Origin: Oxyruncus cristatus
Lineage: Eukaryota > Chordata > Aves > Passeriformes > Cotingidae
DNA: 64,000 bases
Direction of reading: 5' to 3'
Assembly: GCA_013399855.1 (NCBI GenBank)
Contig: VXAY01007484.1
Coordinates: 630,212-694,211 of the forward strand
In this document: positions 14,366-28,503 of the stretch, piece by piece
Layout of the letters: every line of letters begins with the position of its first letter
How positions within the stretch are numbered: the first letter of the stretch is position 1
The notes under the pieces: model-generated
Seen by the model: only the letters and a program-made list of their open reading frames with translations
The model's database searches: none
Told to the model about the DNA's origin: nothing
Program-made: the position numbers and the translations under genes

Positions 14366-17300
14366 CTGACTCAAATCCTCCCTATCTACTCCCAGCATCC
14401 CATCACTCTCTGACATCCACTCAGCCACCAGTGCTCACCCAAAACAACTGTTTTCATAATGCTTGCCTTGTCTATGCAAACTGCTCAAAAATACTGCCAC
14501 TGGAAAGGTCCGCACTTTCCCTGGTAGATTCTTATGGATTCACAAAACTGAAACCCATTTTTTTAACTTTATATAGACAGGTAAAATGCAACTTGGGTTT
14601 TATCAGGTATCCCTCAGTCAACCTGCATCAACCTAGTTACTACTATAGTACCATTATTATGCTACCATGTACCATTAATCACAACAAAATCAATAAAAAT
14701 GATTTCATCTTCTTTGCTCCAAATGTGTTTATATGATTAAAAGACAGAATTCAGAATATAATTTTCCATTATCACTATATCAACCAAGAAATCTGCTGCT
14801 TCTTAGCAGATTAAGTATTTGCAATTTGTAATCATCATAAGCAGTACATGGACAAGTGGTTGATGTGTTCAAACCTGAGAATTTCCATGAAATGGCACTT
14901 AAATTGTCCTAAACGCATTATGGACAGAATTTGACTTGAAGCCAACAATCCATCATAATGTACATACAAATTGTCAGCATAATTTAAAAGGGCTTTATTG
15001 TATTGCAGTTTTTCACTTACTGTTGATAGTACAAAGATAACGTTGCATGAGGTTATTCTGTACGATCATTAGTTTTCTTCAGACAAATTCATCAAAAAAA
15101 AACTCCATTGCTATTCCAATATGGCAAAAAAACAACTCTGAAATAATTTTTCAATTTAATCTAACTGAATTTCATTAATAAAGACTGTTTTGCTTAATCA
15201 AATAATGCATGAGTCAGGAAATCACCCAACCTGTGTGTTATATACAAAATCACCCATACATTTTAAATAATCATTTAAGTTGAATAAGATACCACTAACA
15301 ACCTAGGTCATTCTTGTTTAGGATCAAATCTCAGTCCTTTTTACTTACACAACGTTGTTTTACTGCTCTCAGTTTATACAGAATATAATTTTTTCAGGTT
15401 TTAAGTACCTCCCAAGCATTCTTCTGTAAAGAAACCACTTTGTAGGAAAGCATCCTTACCTCTCACTATCAAGAGATTTAAATGACAGCCAGCAAGCCTC
15501 GATAAAGCCCTGTAGTCATAGTAAAGAAATTACTCAAACACCTGTCAGACTTTCACCATAAATGTTTTCCTGCAATGGCAATCAGTGTTTGCCTACTCTT
15601 TTTTTCCCACTGATTTAAGGTGTTTTTGAATCACAATCATTTGTAATAGTCTTACTACTCTTTTTAGGCATGTTCTTCCCAAGCAAAGAAAAAGTATGTT
15701 ATCCAGGTTGAGTTCCCAACCTGAATCCTTTGCACAATAATAGGCAGACTTTCTTGTCCTCAGGCCTTTACAGTGCAGAAGCTCAGTGTTGCAGGTCACC
15801 ATGTCATCTCTGCTGACTATCCAGTATTATGAACCTCCTTGGCTTTTTGTCCCTCTTTCCAAGATAAATCAGAGCTACATTCGAAGAACTGCCGTTGAAG
15901 TGTGGAAGGGAAGAATGATTTTCCACAATCAATGTGGAAAATGATCAGCAAAATGAGCAAATTAAATGAAAGCTGGGGTTGTTACACTGACAAGAGATAG
16001 ATAATTCATATATATTTTCTACATATGATTCTGTGTTTGAACATATGTGATAAACTGTGGTAATCAACCCAAAGTGTAATTCTTCCATGGAAGAGGTAGG
16101 GAGAAGGGAACAAGAGACTTACTAGATGTTAAGAAAGTGCTCTAGGGTGTAACTGTGAGCTCCACTTCAAAAGAAGGCAGATTAAAGATGGTTTGTGTGC
16201 AAAGCCTTTGGAAGAAAAGCTTGTATAATGAATAGACCACCTTGGTTTAGAGATAAAAACTCAGCAAATGAATGGACAGATTATCAGAGAGGTTTCCTAG
16301 CAACTGGCTCAGGACAATGAACTCACTTTCACAGGAAGAATAAGTTTAATTCTCTTCACTCGAAGAACTGTATGTAAAAGTTACTTTATTGCAAAGACAC
16401 TCACAAACTCTTAGGATTTATGAAATGGAAAGGAAAAAAATCCACATACAACCTCCTCTCTGTGGGGTTGTGGGACGACTGAAGAGGTATTAATTCCCCA
16501 ACAGTAAATTGTTTGAAAGTTGACTTTTTTTCCTCGGCAAATCCCCAGCATTAGGGCAATGGGTGCAAAAGACAAATCCAGTGAGGTTATTCTTATGGAG
16601 TAAGTTATGCATATTATATGTTTTTGGGGGACTTTTTGAGTTTGGGGAAGTATCTCCACGTCAAAAGCAAACGTTAATGTATACGTGGCGCCAATTTTTT
16701 CCAAAAAATTGTTTCAAGCGAAACCTTACAGGTAAAGCTAGTTAGATGTATTGCAGACATGACTATGATTTCAGATAACAGGCCACACTGGAGCAGAGAG
16801 AGCCATAGATTGACACAACATTCAGCACTGAAGCTGCCACAGAACCACACAAATGAGGTGCTTGGGAGCATAATATGAATGACACAATAATTTGTTGTCT
16901 TGGAGAGAAACACTCGTTGTGGCAGATAGCATTGATATTTGTATTATTATTCATTTGCTACTTAATGAAGACCAGCAGTATGTTCAGTGTTACAGTAGGT
17001 CCATAGCTGATGCTGGCCTTGAAGATCACACTTAGCTCTCCTGATATTTCACTGAAGTTTATACAGAGAAAATACAAGTACTTTTGATGTTTGGTTAAAT
17101 GAGTAATACCTGTTACTCAGAATACCAAGGAATATGGATTTTTCTAATGAAATACTGCTTTGAAATAGTACACTTCTTGCAAAATATTACCTGTCACAGA
17201 TGAGCATAAAATTAATGAAATAAAAATCAGCTTTTACAAATGCACACTTAATAGTGTCAAAAATTGAGATATGGACAATGAAATTTAAACACCAATAATT

Positions 17301-18889
17301 TTAGTTTCAAATAAAATTTGAAGCAAATGGTTGTTGATACATCAGGCTGTTCTAACTCATTTTAGTCCGGGTGAGAGATCTTTCTACACTGTTTACATCC
17401 ATGTCACGCAGTTTTTGTCTTGTCAAAGGGGAGGGTGTGTCTCTGCTTCTACTGAAGCATCATGTCTTTTTCCACTGAGAGAAGACTAAAAGCAGGCCTT
17501 AGATACTTTTCTTAGTGGGGTCTTGGCTACATTCCCACTTAGCACATTTTTTCAAACTGAATTGTAATTGCTCAAGTTTAAACACCACTGCAATGACAAG
17601 GTGCAGAGTTTTTCTCAAGATGTAGAAGGGCAGCACATCAGTTTAACCTCCTTCAGGTCCTGCAACTCCTGCCTATAACCTGCCATTACAGGATAAACTA
17701 CTCAGTAAAATAATCTGTCTTCCAAGACTTGGAAGGGTCTGTAAAACTAATAAAGACCACTTTATAAATGCCACTGAACGGCAGTAGTGTGGTATTTTTT
17801 TAGGGTCCTGGTCAAATATAGCTCCTACTTATCTAAAGGTGAGCTAAAATGTCTCATTATTTTCCATGATCAAGAATGTAATGTCTGAGCATATATCTAT
17901 CTGTATTAAACAAAGTGAGTTTAATATCTTTCCACTCACACATCCTCAGCAATGCTGGCTGTACATCCTGTTATGCTGCAATAGAAGTGTTTCATGGGGA
18001 TCTATTGTACTGCACTGCTCTCCACTTACAGCAATGATTCTTTCAATTGTTGCTTGTCTGCCCAGTTACACAGCTGTGCACATGAAATACATACACTTTT
18101 CCTGATAAGAATATTAGGATTCACACTGTCATGAACTCTCTGAACCTGAAGTTAGAGTGACAGCCAAGATTTTAATAGCTCCTGAGCAATGAAATCAGAC
18201 AGTTGCTATCATTATGCTATTCTTCCCACTTAACAAAACAGACATTAAATGTAAGTTACCCTCAAGAGAGGACAAATGTGGACTGATTCTGGTCTTATCC
18301 TAGTAACTAAGGGCTTGTACAAAGATCACTAATCATCTAGAGCAAACCATGTTTGAATAACTAGTAAATCCTGCTGTGTTAGATGACTTAAAAAATTTAT
18401 ATCCTGAATTTGACTCCTGGTAGGAGTGTATTCTCTTCGTTTGCATTTTGATCTGTAGATAACTCAGATATTCTTTTCTACTGCTGTGATTTCTAATATG
18501 CCATAGCAAGAATAAAGGAATTGCATTATGGCCTGAGTGGTCTGAGTATCTTCCCTCCAGCAACATTTTTATCTAGGCCATTTCAGAAGGCAAAACACTC
18601 CAATGGTAATCATGCTCTTAGATCTAGAAGGTTATTAAGCTATAGATCATGCCTATATTCACTTTGGTCTCGGAGGCAGCCTTGATGTCCTACCTCTCTT
18701 TTCCTTCTTTGTATGTGAATATCCTTCAGTAAAGATTTTGCCTTAGTCCTATATGGAATATTATGGCAATTTTAGTTCCAAAAATGCAAATAAAGAGAAG
18801 AATGGGTGAAGAAGTTATGCCAAGATGTGCTGAAAAGGAACTCTTCTGCCTAAGAAGAAAAAACTAAATTATAGAAGATTGGATCTCGA

Positions 18890-19360
18890 AATGAATTCTA
18901 TTTCCTCTTGTCATTAATGACCTTGGCATAAGAGACAAAAGTATGCAAATGACAATTGTATGGTACAAAATTGAATGTCTTACCAATACAGCAGATGATG
19001 AAAATAACAGATGGGAACAGACAAGAAATGTAATAGTACAAAGCACAAGGTCATCCACACATGAATGATTGGCTATAAATTGGGAGCTCCTAACTTGCAA
19101 ATTATTGAGAAGGATAAAGATTTGAGTGTATCTACATGAACACAGAATAAGTATGTGCCAAAAAAAAAAAGGAAATATGAAACTGGGTCAGTGACAAATT
19201 TCCAGCACAGCTAGAGAAGTATCAAAACTAACATACCTAGTAAGACTCTGTTTTGAATGCAGGGTACAATTCTACTCACTCAGGATCAAAATTACTGAAA
19301 TTAGAACCATTGCATGGGACAGAAACATATAATTCAACCAAAGACTGTCAAGCTCTGCTT
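18890..19360 (+). mobile_element. Probable ancient, degraded CR1-type LINE fragment
   Basis: Phrases resemble the C-terminal reverse-transcriptase region of old amniote CR1 copies: GTAATAGTACAAAGCACAAGG (compare the KCKVLH-encoding segment), a GAGAAGGATAAAGATTTGAG segment (compare EKDLGV), and GGGTACAATTCTACTCACTC followed by AAATTACTGAAATTAGAA (compare the EYCVQFW... KD segment). All frames are broken. The borders are estimates. Identification is by remembered similarity and could be wrong. Confidence 0.45.
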
Positions 19361-19449
19361 GGTTAGCAAAGTAAACAAAATCTGAAAAGAGAAATGTTTA
19401 CACTCAATAAATGTTTCTTTGAGTGAAATAACGAGGAGGTGCATCTAAA

Positions 19450-19900
19450 GACTAGTATATCATATATAATATACAGTATTACATTATATTACATTATATT
19501 AGCTACATACTAATCAATTCTAATATATAATTATGTAATAATGTAATATATAATTTCTAATATACAATATGTTATATATAGTAGGTATAAATCAATCTAA
19601 TAAATATATTATACATCATACTGTAATATAATTATTGCATTATATCATATTATTGCATAAAATGTTGTATAAATGATGCAATATATTCTATATTCCTTTT
19701 ATATAGAGTATTACATAAACTCTAGATAATGTAGTAGTGGATAGTCAAATAATAAGAGTGGTTTATACAAATATATATATTTGTGTAATATAAATGAAAT
19801 ATTATTTTTGTGTTATATACAAATTATTTATTATATATTGTGGATTGTATAGCTGTGATAAATATATACTACATAATTATATCCAAAACATTAATTATAT
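19450..19900. repeat. AT-rich, palindrome-rich tract
   Basis: About 450 bases of almost pure A/T with TATA-type repeats, a 10-bp tandem duplication (ACATTATATT twice at 19481-19500) and a perfect 18-bp palindrome at 19767-19784 (ACAAATATATATATTTGT). It is low complexity, with no open frame. Confidence 0.8.
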
Positions 19901-21107
19901 GTAATTTATCAGGAATCTTCTGCAAACTCTACATTTAATGTTGAAATAACTTAAAATGAGGTTCACCTACTGTACAAATCAGCAATGGTATCTAGTGACT
20001 CCTAGAATTTAGAAATATTTGCAAGACATTTTATCTATCTTTGGCTAATACATTAAAAGCATTTCCATTTGACTATTAAGACAAAAAAAAATACTTTGAA
20101 ATGAACAAAATTTTTTTCTGGCAATTTGCCAAAATTGTTCATGTTTATATTATATCAAAAACTTTCAAATCCCTTTAGAACACATAACTGAGGAAGTAAA
20201 CTGCAATTACTATACTGTGTGGTCAGTGTGACTTTTGTTTCCCAGAGTAGTGACTATATTAAATCAACAATATATATGGACTTGGGTTCTGATGGAACAA
20301 CACTCATTGTCTCCAGTAAGTTTGGATATAACAATGATTTTTTACATTCAAAATCTCATATTATTGCTTGAATTTATGAAATAATACAGAGGTTCCTAGC
20401 AAAAGCCATTTATTCTCCAGAAGTCTATGTACTTTCAAATTTTCTCTTTTCTGCTCATAATTTTGGGGCATTGTAATCACTATTTAATAGAATTCTAAAA
20501 AAATAAAAATTTGAACTGATTTTCTCTTTATATTCTATATATATTTTGCATGTTTCAGATTTAAATACATACAGATTTCAACAGGAAGGATGAGAATCTG
20601 TTCATGTTTTCTCAATCATATTTAGCATTAACTTCCTCTCCGTTAATAAAAATCAATCAATATTATGTTTAAAGTTATCTTAATTTTATCATAGTAGTGA
20701 GACATAATGTCACTGCATTGTGGAGAAGAGGAAGAGGAAGAAAGTTCTGAAATTCTAAGAAGACTTTTTTAATATGAAGGATGGCATCCAAAATACTTCT
20801 TTTCATCTCCTTAATGAATTTCTTTGTACTAGTTTGGAATAATTCTCTTTGAACGTGTAAATATGCACAATGTGCTTTAAGCAAAGTCAAAGTTATTAGA
20901 AACCTTAAATCCTCTTCTTTAATCCCTATTAATAATTGTATAAACGCAGTGTTCTGATAATCCTCGCAAGAGGGTATTAGGGCACATACATTTTGCAAGA
21001 TGAAAGCTGCATTCAAGAGTTGCTCAAACCTTACAAAAACACCCTTGTGAACTACCTTGAACACAGGTTTACTGAGTTTTTAAACTGGCATTTCATCCCT
21101 GTTTCAG

Positions 21108-21228
21108 CAAGCGTCCTCTGCAGATTTAATGATCAGGAACATCCTCCTGATGCACGCTGGGAGATATGGTTGCAGGGTCCAGACTGCAGCAGATACCGTG
21201 TCAGACGAGACAGAGCTGCTTGTTAGGG
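21108..21228 (+). CDS. CNTN6: CNTN6 exon: C-terminal part of Ig6
   Basis: 121 nt, phase 0 in (CTGTTTCAG/CAAGCG) and phase 1 out (AGGG/GTAAGT). It encodes [19 protein letters not shown], then [10 protein letters not shown] with the F-strand Cys that closes the Ig6 disulfide, then [12 protein letters not shown]. The usual D-A-G-x-Y-x-C appears as H-A-G-R-Y-G-C, as in other contactins. With the 8781-8956 exon it gives a 99-codon Ig6 module flanked by phase-1 introns. Overlapping frames extend into both introns but carry no family motif there. Confidence 0.95.
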
Positions 21229-21947
21229 GTAAGTATGCTTGCGGTGCCTCCCTGAAAACACAATCACCTGACACAATTGTACCAGGGAACTTAAATAGGT
21301 GGGCTTCAGGGATGCCTCTGCCTAGTCCTAAAATTTTATACTATTTAAGTCATTTGTTATTAACTTACTTTCTTTAAAAGCAGTTTCTTCATAAACTGAC
21401 CTGCAGACATTGCAAAGAGAAACAAAAGACAGGTGGTTAATGGACATGGTTTTAAGAGAGATAACAGCACAGAAGGTATTCCAGATTAGATAAAATGCAG
21501 ACCACTAGCATTCACAGTAGGTGAGGTAGGTATAATGAGTTCTGTGTTTTTTTTGTGTGATGCTTTTACATTTCATCTTATGGTCAAGCCATTCTCTCAG
21601 GTTTAGCAGTTAATGAATATTTATTTATTTTCTAAGAGGAAGGACCGTACAACTTTTGGTAAAATTGTGAATATGAACAATGAAAGAAAAACCCATGATA
21701 TGACAAGAATTTGGGTTTTTTTCACACATGGAATTGTGACCACCAACTGCTGACTGCGTCTTTAGACCCAGTCCTGTAATCTGTAAAATTGCTTTACCTG
21801 TTATTTAACATTCCAGATTAAGCACAGGAACAGAGTCCTTTTCCTGCAGGATCACAGATGATATCAAGGACGTCAACTAGTTTAAAATAAAGCAGGGCAC
21901 TAACACATATGTGCATTCCATTAAGCAGATTATTTCTTCATTCTGGA

Positions 21948-21949
<2 letters not shown>

Positions 21950-22002
<53 letters not shown>
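21950..22002. repeat. (TG)n microsatellite, about 26 units
   Basis: An uninterrupted TG dinucleotide run of about 52 bases. The short cysteine/valine and threonine/histidine open frames through it are artefacts of the repeat. It is likely polymorphic. Confidence 0.98.
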
Positions 22003-22004
<2 letters not shown>

Positions 22005-23764
22005 TGTGCTCAGTGCCCGATGGGATATGAGGATTTGCAGTCCACTTACTGGCATTACAACTGCTGGGTCCTGCAATGTCAAGAGAGATGGATGCCTGCT
22101 AGGTAGCACAGCAGTCTTACTGTGGATTATACATTTTTCAAAAAAATAAATCAAAGTAGATATTTTATTAACTTTTTAAAATCTCCAGATAAAAAAAATA
22201 ATCAGAACTATTCAGATATTATAATCTTTCAAAAATACTTATTCTATCACATTCCACAACATCTTTAGACTTGATGTGTTCCTATCCACCACTTTTAGGA
22301 CAAATATATGCTTTAAATGATAAAGAATTTTTCTGGCTGACTGCAGGGCTCTTCACATTTTGATGAAAGTAGTTGTTAAGTATTTCCATAAAGGCACTTT
22401 GAGGACTGTCAGATTTCTATGAGCTATGACACTATTGGGATGGTAGTATTCAGTTGACTCATCACAGATATGTAATACCATTTTAGCTGTCTTATGAAAT
22501 CTGATTCATCCTTGTGCGTTATGCAAGACCTTATGTGTCACCTTTGGTCTGTCTCAGACAGGAGCTGGAGGCTCTATGGATAGGCAAGACAATCTCAACT
22601 TTAATGCCATTGAACTTCATAAGGACAAAAATCTCTTAGTCATCATCTAGGACTGATCACAACAATATTTTTTAAGACTACTAGTTATATAAATTAGTTT
22701 ATTGAATTTGATCTACAAAATAAAAGCTTCTCTGTGTAAGGGCTTTCAGATTAAAAAAAAAAAAAAAAAAGCACTGTAAGCAGTATCAGAATTTCTGTCT
22801 CATTACCATGTCACCATGCTGTTGAAATAAAAGCTGTAACTGCTTTGTAATGGAATTGAAATTCATATATTCTTTGCTTACAATTTTCTTCTTTTTTTGG
22901 TTGGATAATTATAGGACAGAGTAAGAAATGTTTGCATCACTTTCACAAAATGATTTGTACTGTGTAACTGCTTTTGTCCTGATGTAAAATTCGTTTTTTA
23001 TGAAATTATAGGATATGGTTGCTTTGCTGAAGTCGTTAATTTCCTTAACATATCTGTAAAATTTATGCAAATGAGGGCAATAAGGTCCTACAGTGTCAGT
23101 ATTGCTTTCACCAAGAAATGTAGGACGGTTTTGTTTTGTATTACAGGAAACGTTTAAAGCACGTTCAGTGTAGAGTTGGTAATGACTAATCCTTATAGAC
23201 TTCAACGGTTCAGAAATCCAAAATATTTACAAGAATCTAATCTATCTCTCCTTATACATTTACAGGAACTTTGTTTTCATTTCAGTATCTCTAATTCCTT
23301 TTTCTCCCCCTGTCTCAGTCTATAGAGTGCACTCAGAGGTATGCAATTTGACACTGATGATCCCAAACTGCAGCACCATTCAAACTTCTTTAGGTTTAGC
23401 TTTTGGTGATACCGGACATTGTTTAGGAGAAGATACCACGAGAAACAGATGTTTCAATAAATATTTCAGTAAACTCTGAAGAATTCCACCTGACAAACAA
23501 AGTCATCATCTGTGAAGAAAACCCATTGCCACTCTGCAGTAAAGTCTGTGATCCAAAGCTCTATTATTCTTTATATTCATTATGGTTTCTAGTTAAAATT
23601 TCATTTTGTGCATATTACAAAACATTTTTTTGCTTTAAATGTTACAGCCCATGGCCAAACTGAAATAGCAGAAGCTTTGCTATGAACTCTTATACATACT
23701 GATATAAGCAAACTTCCAGCACATCCTTGTTCTGACCTTACTCTCTCTCCTTTTCCCCCTGCAG

Positions 23765-23940
23765 AAAATGCCGGTGTCGAATACTGATAATATCATGCCA
23801 GCATATAACAGCATTTCAGTCATTATTTATATTGTAAGGTTTATCTGGTATTTTTAATATATCATTGTAACTCTTTCTTGAAAAGTTTTTCTGCTTACAA
23901 CATTTCTACAGGAAATAAATTGGACATACAGAATAAATTA
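23765..23940 (+). other. Candidate alternative terminal exon of CNTN6 (speculative)
   Basis: A long pyrimidine tract (CTCTCTCCTTTTCCCCCTGCAG, ending at 23764) is a better-looking acceptor than several of the real ones here. Spliced from the Ig6 exon (phase 1), the frame would read E-N-A-G-V-E-Y and stop with TGA at 23785-23787. Two AATAAA hexamers follow at 23914 and 23932. The product would end just after Ig6 without FNIII domains or GPI anchor. This is inference only; strong decoy acceptors are common in long introns. Confidence 0.2.
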
Positions 23941-26900
23941 AACTAAAATATTCTCATTTTCCCTCCTTTAAATATTTGTGAATATCAGAACTATGCTATT
24001 AGCAAATTGACTAAATTTATACTGAATTATGCATTCAACTGGTTCATTATTTTTAATCCAAGGACTGTTTCGCAGAACTTAATTACAAGTGACTTGTTGC
24101 AGTCTCCTCAGACAGAGGAAGGAGAATCAAACTCTTTTCAGACTTCTGTTGCTCATAACTATCATTGTGATCTTCAACAGACAGACATTCGTCACCATAT
24201 TTTTAAGCAAGTGCAATGTCTCAATATCATTTATTGTGGGGAAAGCATGGAGTACCCTTAAACCATATTTATCTTTTTTGAAACTATTTTTGCTAGTTGC
24301 TCTATTGGAAGCTCCCTTGAATACATACCAGGGAGCTAAGTCTGTCATTAGTTTTACCCCTGTTCTTCTTGGCTCTGCATTATACAATGGAAGTCAAATT
24401 ACAAAAATACCACCCATGAAAGACTATATGGAGAGCAGAGAATGAATACTGCCACGTAAATCTCAATTCCTTTGAACCTAATTACTTACAAGAAGGCAAT
24501 TAATGCTGCAAGAAGATTTCTGAATTTACAGCCTATGTGCATATGTGTGCGTGTGTGTGCATGCTCATGTAAGGGTGAAAAACAAATGAAGTTTCTATTC
24601 TGCAACCTTATAAAGTGTGTTACAAAATTTTTAAACAAAAATTTAAATTTTCAAATTCACTACCCCACAGGTCTTGAATTTAGGTAAGCTGCAGTGAAAT
24701 ACATGCCTAATATTATTTCAATAATGATTTTTACCTAGTGGATCTCTTTCAGGAACATTTCATAAGTATATACAAAAAGATATTCTAGATCATGCTTGGG
24801 CAAAATCAGGATTCAAGTCCCGTCAGCACTTACTACTCAAACATAAATACTTCTCTAAGTGCTTTGAAAATGTGATTAAACTCTGTACATCAAAGTAAGA
24901 AAAACTTTTTCAGTGATCCCTAGCAATTTCTTTTTTCTAATGCTATCAATAAAGTGAATTGTGGATTTCATTAAGAAGAGTTGTTCTGCTAGCAGTTGGG
25001 CCTGTCAGGTAGTACATTAGCTTTCCAGCTTAAATGCCTTGCATTTTAATCTTGGAGTGGGTTCTGAATGAGAAGTATTCTGGTAGTCTCATGCTAGTCA
25101 ACAGTGACCTTCAAAGGTAAGGTGTCCTGACACACCTGACATCATCTGTTTATTTTCAGGTAGGCTATTACCTAACTTGTAAAAACATTTCCTCTCCAAA
25201 GTATAGCTCTACAAAAGTCTCTGCACTTCATCATCACAAGTTGTTTTTATTATTAGGTACCTTAAAAAATAAGTCATTATCTTTTATTCATCTATTTGAG
25301 ATCCATGATTCCCTCTAGATAAGCACATTGATTCTGTGGAGGTCCCCAGAGAGGTTCTTTACTCTCTGAACATGGGGAGGATGAGAGAGAGGATTCAGAT
25401 CAAGGGCCAGAATTGATTTAAGGCAGAAGAGGCAATGCCAATCACTTACAACTTAGCTCAGCAACTGCAACGGTCATCTACAAGGTAGGATATCTCTTTT
25501 TATCTGTCTCAGACCCAGACTCAAAATCACAGTTTCTCCTTAAGAGCATGCTATACCTGCAGGTAGTTTTTAGGTGGGATCAGGGTGTGTTCAAGCCTCT
25601 TTCTGAGGCAGAGGAGCCAGGAGCACAGAAATCAGGTGATGAGCAAATGAGAACCTGGATGCATAAGGCACAATTTAAGGCATCCCCAGCAACCCAAATA
25701 TTTGCTTCTTTCATTGAGTTTAGTCCTGCTCTAAAATTGAACAGATATTACCTCAGGGGAACCTGTGTCAGTGGCTTCAGCCAATACACTGAACTGTGTA
25801 CTGGAAAAAGTTAAATAAAAGGCATGCACCCTCTGTACCAGATTTGACCTCCATCAGGGCAGTGATGCAGATAGTGTTAAAACCTTGAATGCCACTGTAG
25901 TATTTTTTTGGAAGACAACTATCAGAACCCATAACAGCAGAAGAAGGTATATAGGCTGATACACCTCAAGGACACCCAGAAGAGAACACAGAGTCTGATA
26001 ATTATTCTGGCACCAGGCCCGCACAAATGTGCTACTTCAGTGCAATCACATAACAGGAATTATCTATGTCTGATGATCAAGAAATAGTTTTAGTGGAAAT
26101 GAAAGAATACAGCAAAAATCACAGCTATAGACTTACATTCCTGACACCCAAGTCATTACCTGATTTCACTTCATTTATGTCTTCTGTTGTTTGCTCACCC
26201 AAGGAAAATATGTGCAGAATACCTGTTTGCCATGCGAACAAGGATGTTTACAGGAAAATATAGATATTCTCTACACAATCAAAAAATGTTTTCCTCAGAA
26301 CACGAAATCAAAAGTTATTTAAGAAGCAGAAGTGATTTATGATTTTTTATGAATACCAACCCTGTTCTTGACATCAGTCCAAGAATAGTTTTCTCATGTC
26401 GAGTGCTTTGTTTTGTCTGGCTATCAGCCCTTGCTTATCCACCCAGATCTTCAACTTGCAGTGAATATTAAGTAGCAGACAAGGAGAATAGCAGAATGTT
26501 ACAGCTTGGTTGGTTTTCCATCTATCATTGGCACACCAGTAGTTGAGCTGTCTCTGTACTGATTTTTCACAAAAAAAAGTGATCACCAAAGCAGAAGGCT
26601 CTAATACAGGATAAATATGCATGTCATGTTCTGACACTAATGACATGATCACAAACACGGTTACCAAACATCGAAGTACCAATCAGGAGACTTGCCTCTC
26701 ACAGATGTCTCAGGTGATCTTGTAGCCAGCAATGTGTCACCTTTCCTCAAGACAATACCTGCTTGGTGAATTAATTTGTTTTTTAAAGCATATCTTCCAA
26801 GAAAAGGGCTTATTATATTCTTATTTCCTAAGCTGTTGAAATCCGAGACTATCTGTGCTTTCATATTTTATTGCAATGGATATCTTCATGCTCCTGTGTT

Positions 26901-28323
26901 TCCACCGTATTTCACTGTAAAGACGTTTAGAACACCATATATTTAAAAAGGTTGACACCGTGGAGAGGCTGACCCTTATTACCTTGCATCGATCCAATTA
27001 GCTACATTTAAAAGGTCATCAGTATTTTTCAGTTTGACTCATCAGTACAAAAACTATTACCCATAGTCTGGGAGTTTTTGAAGAACCCCAGCAGAAGATA
27101 TAGAGCAAAAGGCTGCTTCTTGCATTTACTTTTGGCAAAAAGTATCCCTTTGCTCTCAAAACATACAGTTTCTAATGAACTCATTTGAAGCTCTGCTTTG
27201 TCATAGGCTACAAAAAGAAAAAATTCAGTAGAAAAATCTCCTACCAAAGCCAATTATTGCATATTCCTTCCTCTTTCTTCTGCAAGTCTGGAGGATTGGC
27301 TGGAGAAAAACATCTGTAGTTCAGCAAAGAAAAATAGAAGAAGTTAGGAACACCATGCAGCAGTCTAACATGCTTTCCAAACACCATCATGCCTACAGCC
27401 AGTTAAGAGTAGAGATCCCTTTCGCATTCACTGACACGAGTAGTAGTCCTGATTTGGCAGCAGTTTCCAAGAACACCAAGGAGTTTCTTTCAGATTAGAG
27501 GATCAATGCAAAACTTGTCATGATACCCATGTGGATGGAGACAGTGCTTCAAACATGAACAGAGTGAGTGGTTTTTGCTATATTAACCTCCATGTTGTTA
27601 GAGATGATAGTCACATCACAAACACCAGTGTGTTACTTTTCACAGTTATCCCTTTCATGCACCACATTTCTTTTTAGAAGCAGCATGACTGAGTTAGGAA
27701 TACAAGGCTGTGAAGTTAATTGATTTTTTTTATATCTGTGAAAACTATAGTGCCTAATCAATGGCACGAAGTTTCCACTATTTTAAAATTTATTTAATAA
27801 ATTAAAGCTTTTTATCACAATAAATTAATTGTTTGGTAACCTTAAATTGTCAAATTAATTCCACCAAGTCTTACTAGTCTTATTTGCAAATTACTCTTAC
27901 AAAGCTGGTTTACAATTCATTATAAAAAAAAGAATAAGTAGCATTGGTTTCAAAATACTCAGTCAGATGTTGGGTCCTGCATTACACAGTGCCTTACAGC
28001 AGTCTGTGGATCAACTAGGTCATCTCCAAACTTTCTTTCTTTAAGATTTCTCAACCTAGTTGCAAAGGAGGCAGGAGCCCCAGTCCCAAAATCACTTATT
28101 CAGTGTTTGACTTTCTGCAATATAAACAGTGTAAACAAAGGTAACAAAGGTTTACACTACAAGGTAACTAAGTCTTAGACAGTGTAGCAAAGAAGATGAC
28201 CATTAGGTCTTTGCAAGGGAACTACAGCAATGCAATGGCCAGGCAAGTTTGCTCAAGTTTGAATTTGAAAAGTGAACTAACAAAATGTCCCATCTTCTAT
28301 AACAAAAAAAAAAAAAAAAAAAA

Positions 28324-28364
28324 NNNNNNNNNNNNNNNNNNNNNNNNNNNNNNNNNNNNNNNNN
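28324..28364. other. Assembly gap (41 N) inside a poly-A run
   Basis: N at 28324-28364, bordered by about 20 A on the left and AAAAAG on the right. The gap probably marks an unresolved homopolymer or repeat. The short open frame crossing it is meaningless. Confidence 0.98.
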
Positions 28365-28503
28365 AAAAAGATTGCAAATAAATAAAATGCAGAGAAATTA
28401 TTTATGCATGTTTCCTTTTATTCAGCAGTGATCATGTTAAAGATCATTTCAGCACGTCTAGTGCTTTTAATAATTTATATGTTTATATATACATCAATCT
28501 TTA

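Larger units (their letters stand above)
8957..21107 (+). other. CNTN6: Large intron inside Ig6 (12,151 bp, phase 0)
   Basis: No exon was recognised. It contains a CR1 3' fragment (12424-12780), a possible old CR1 remnant (about 18890-19360), a perfect hairpin (14339-14365) and an AT-rich palindromic tract (19450-19900). The hydrophobic open frame at 13142-13408 has no supporting splice or domain evidence. The rest is unannotated AT-rich intron. Confidence 0.8.

Noticed and set aside
21909..22154. Cys/Val and Thr/His repeat peptides
   Set aside because: Translation of the TG microsatellite in different frames.
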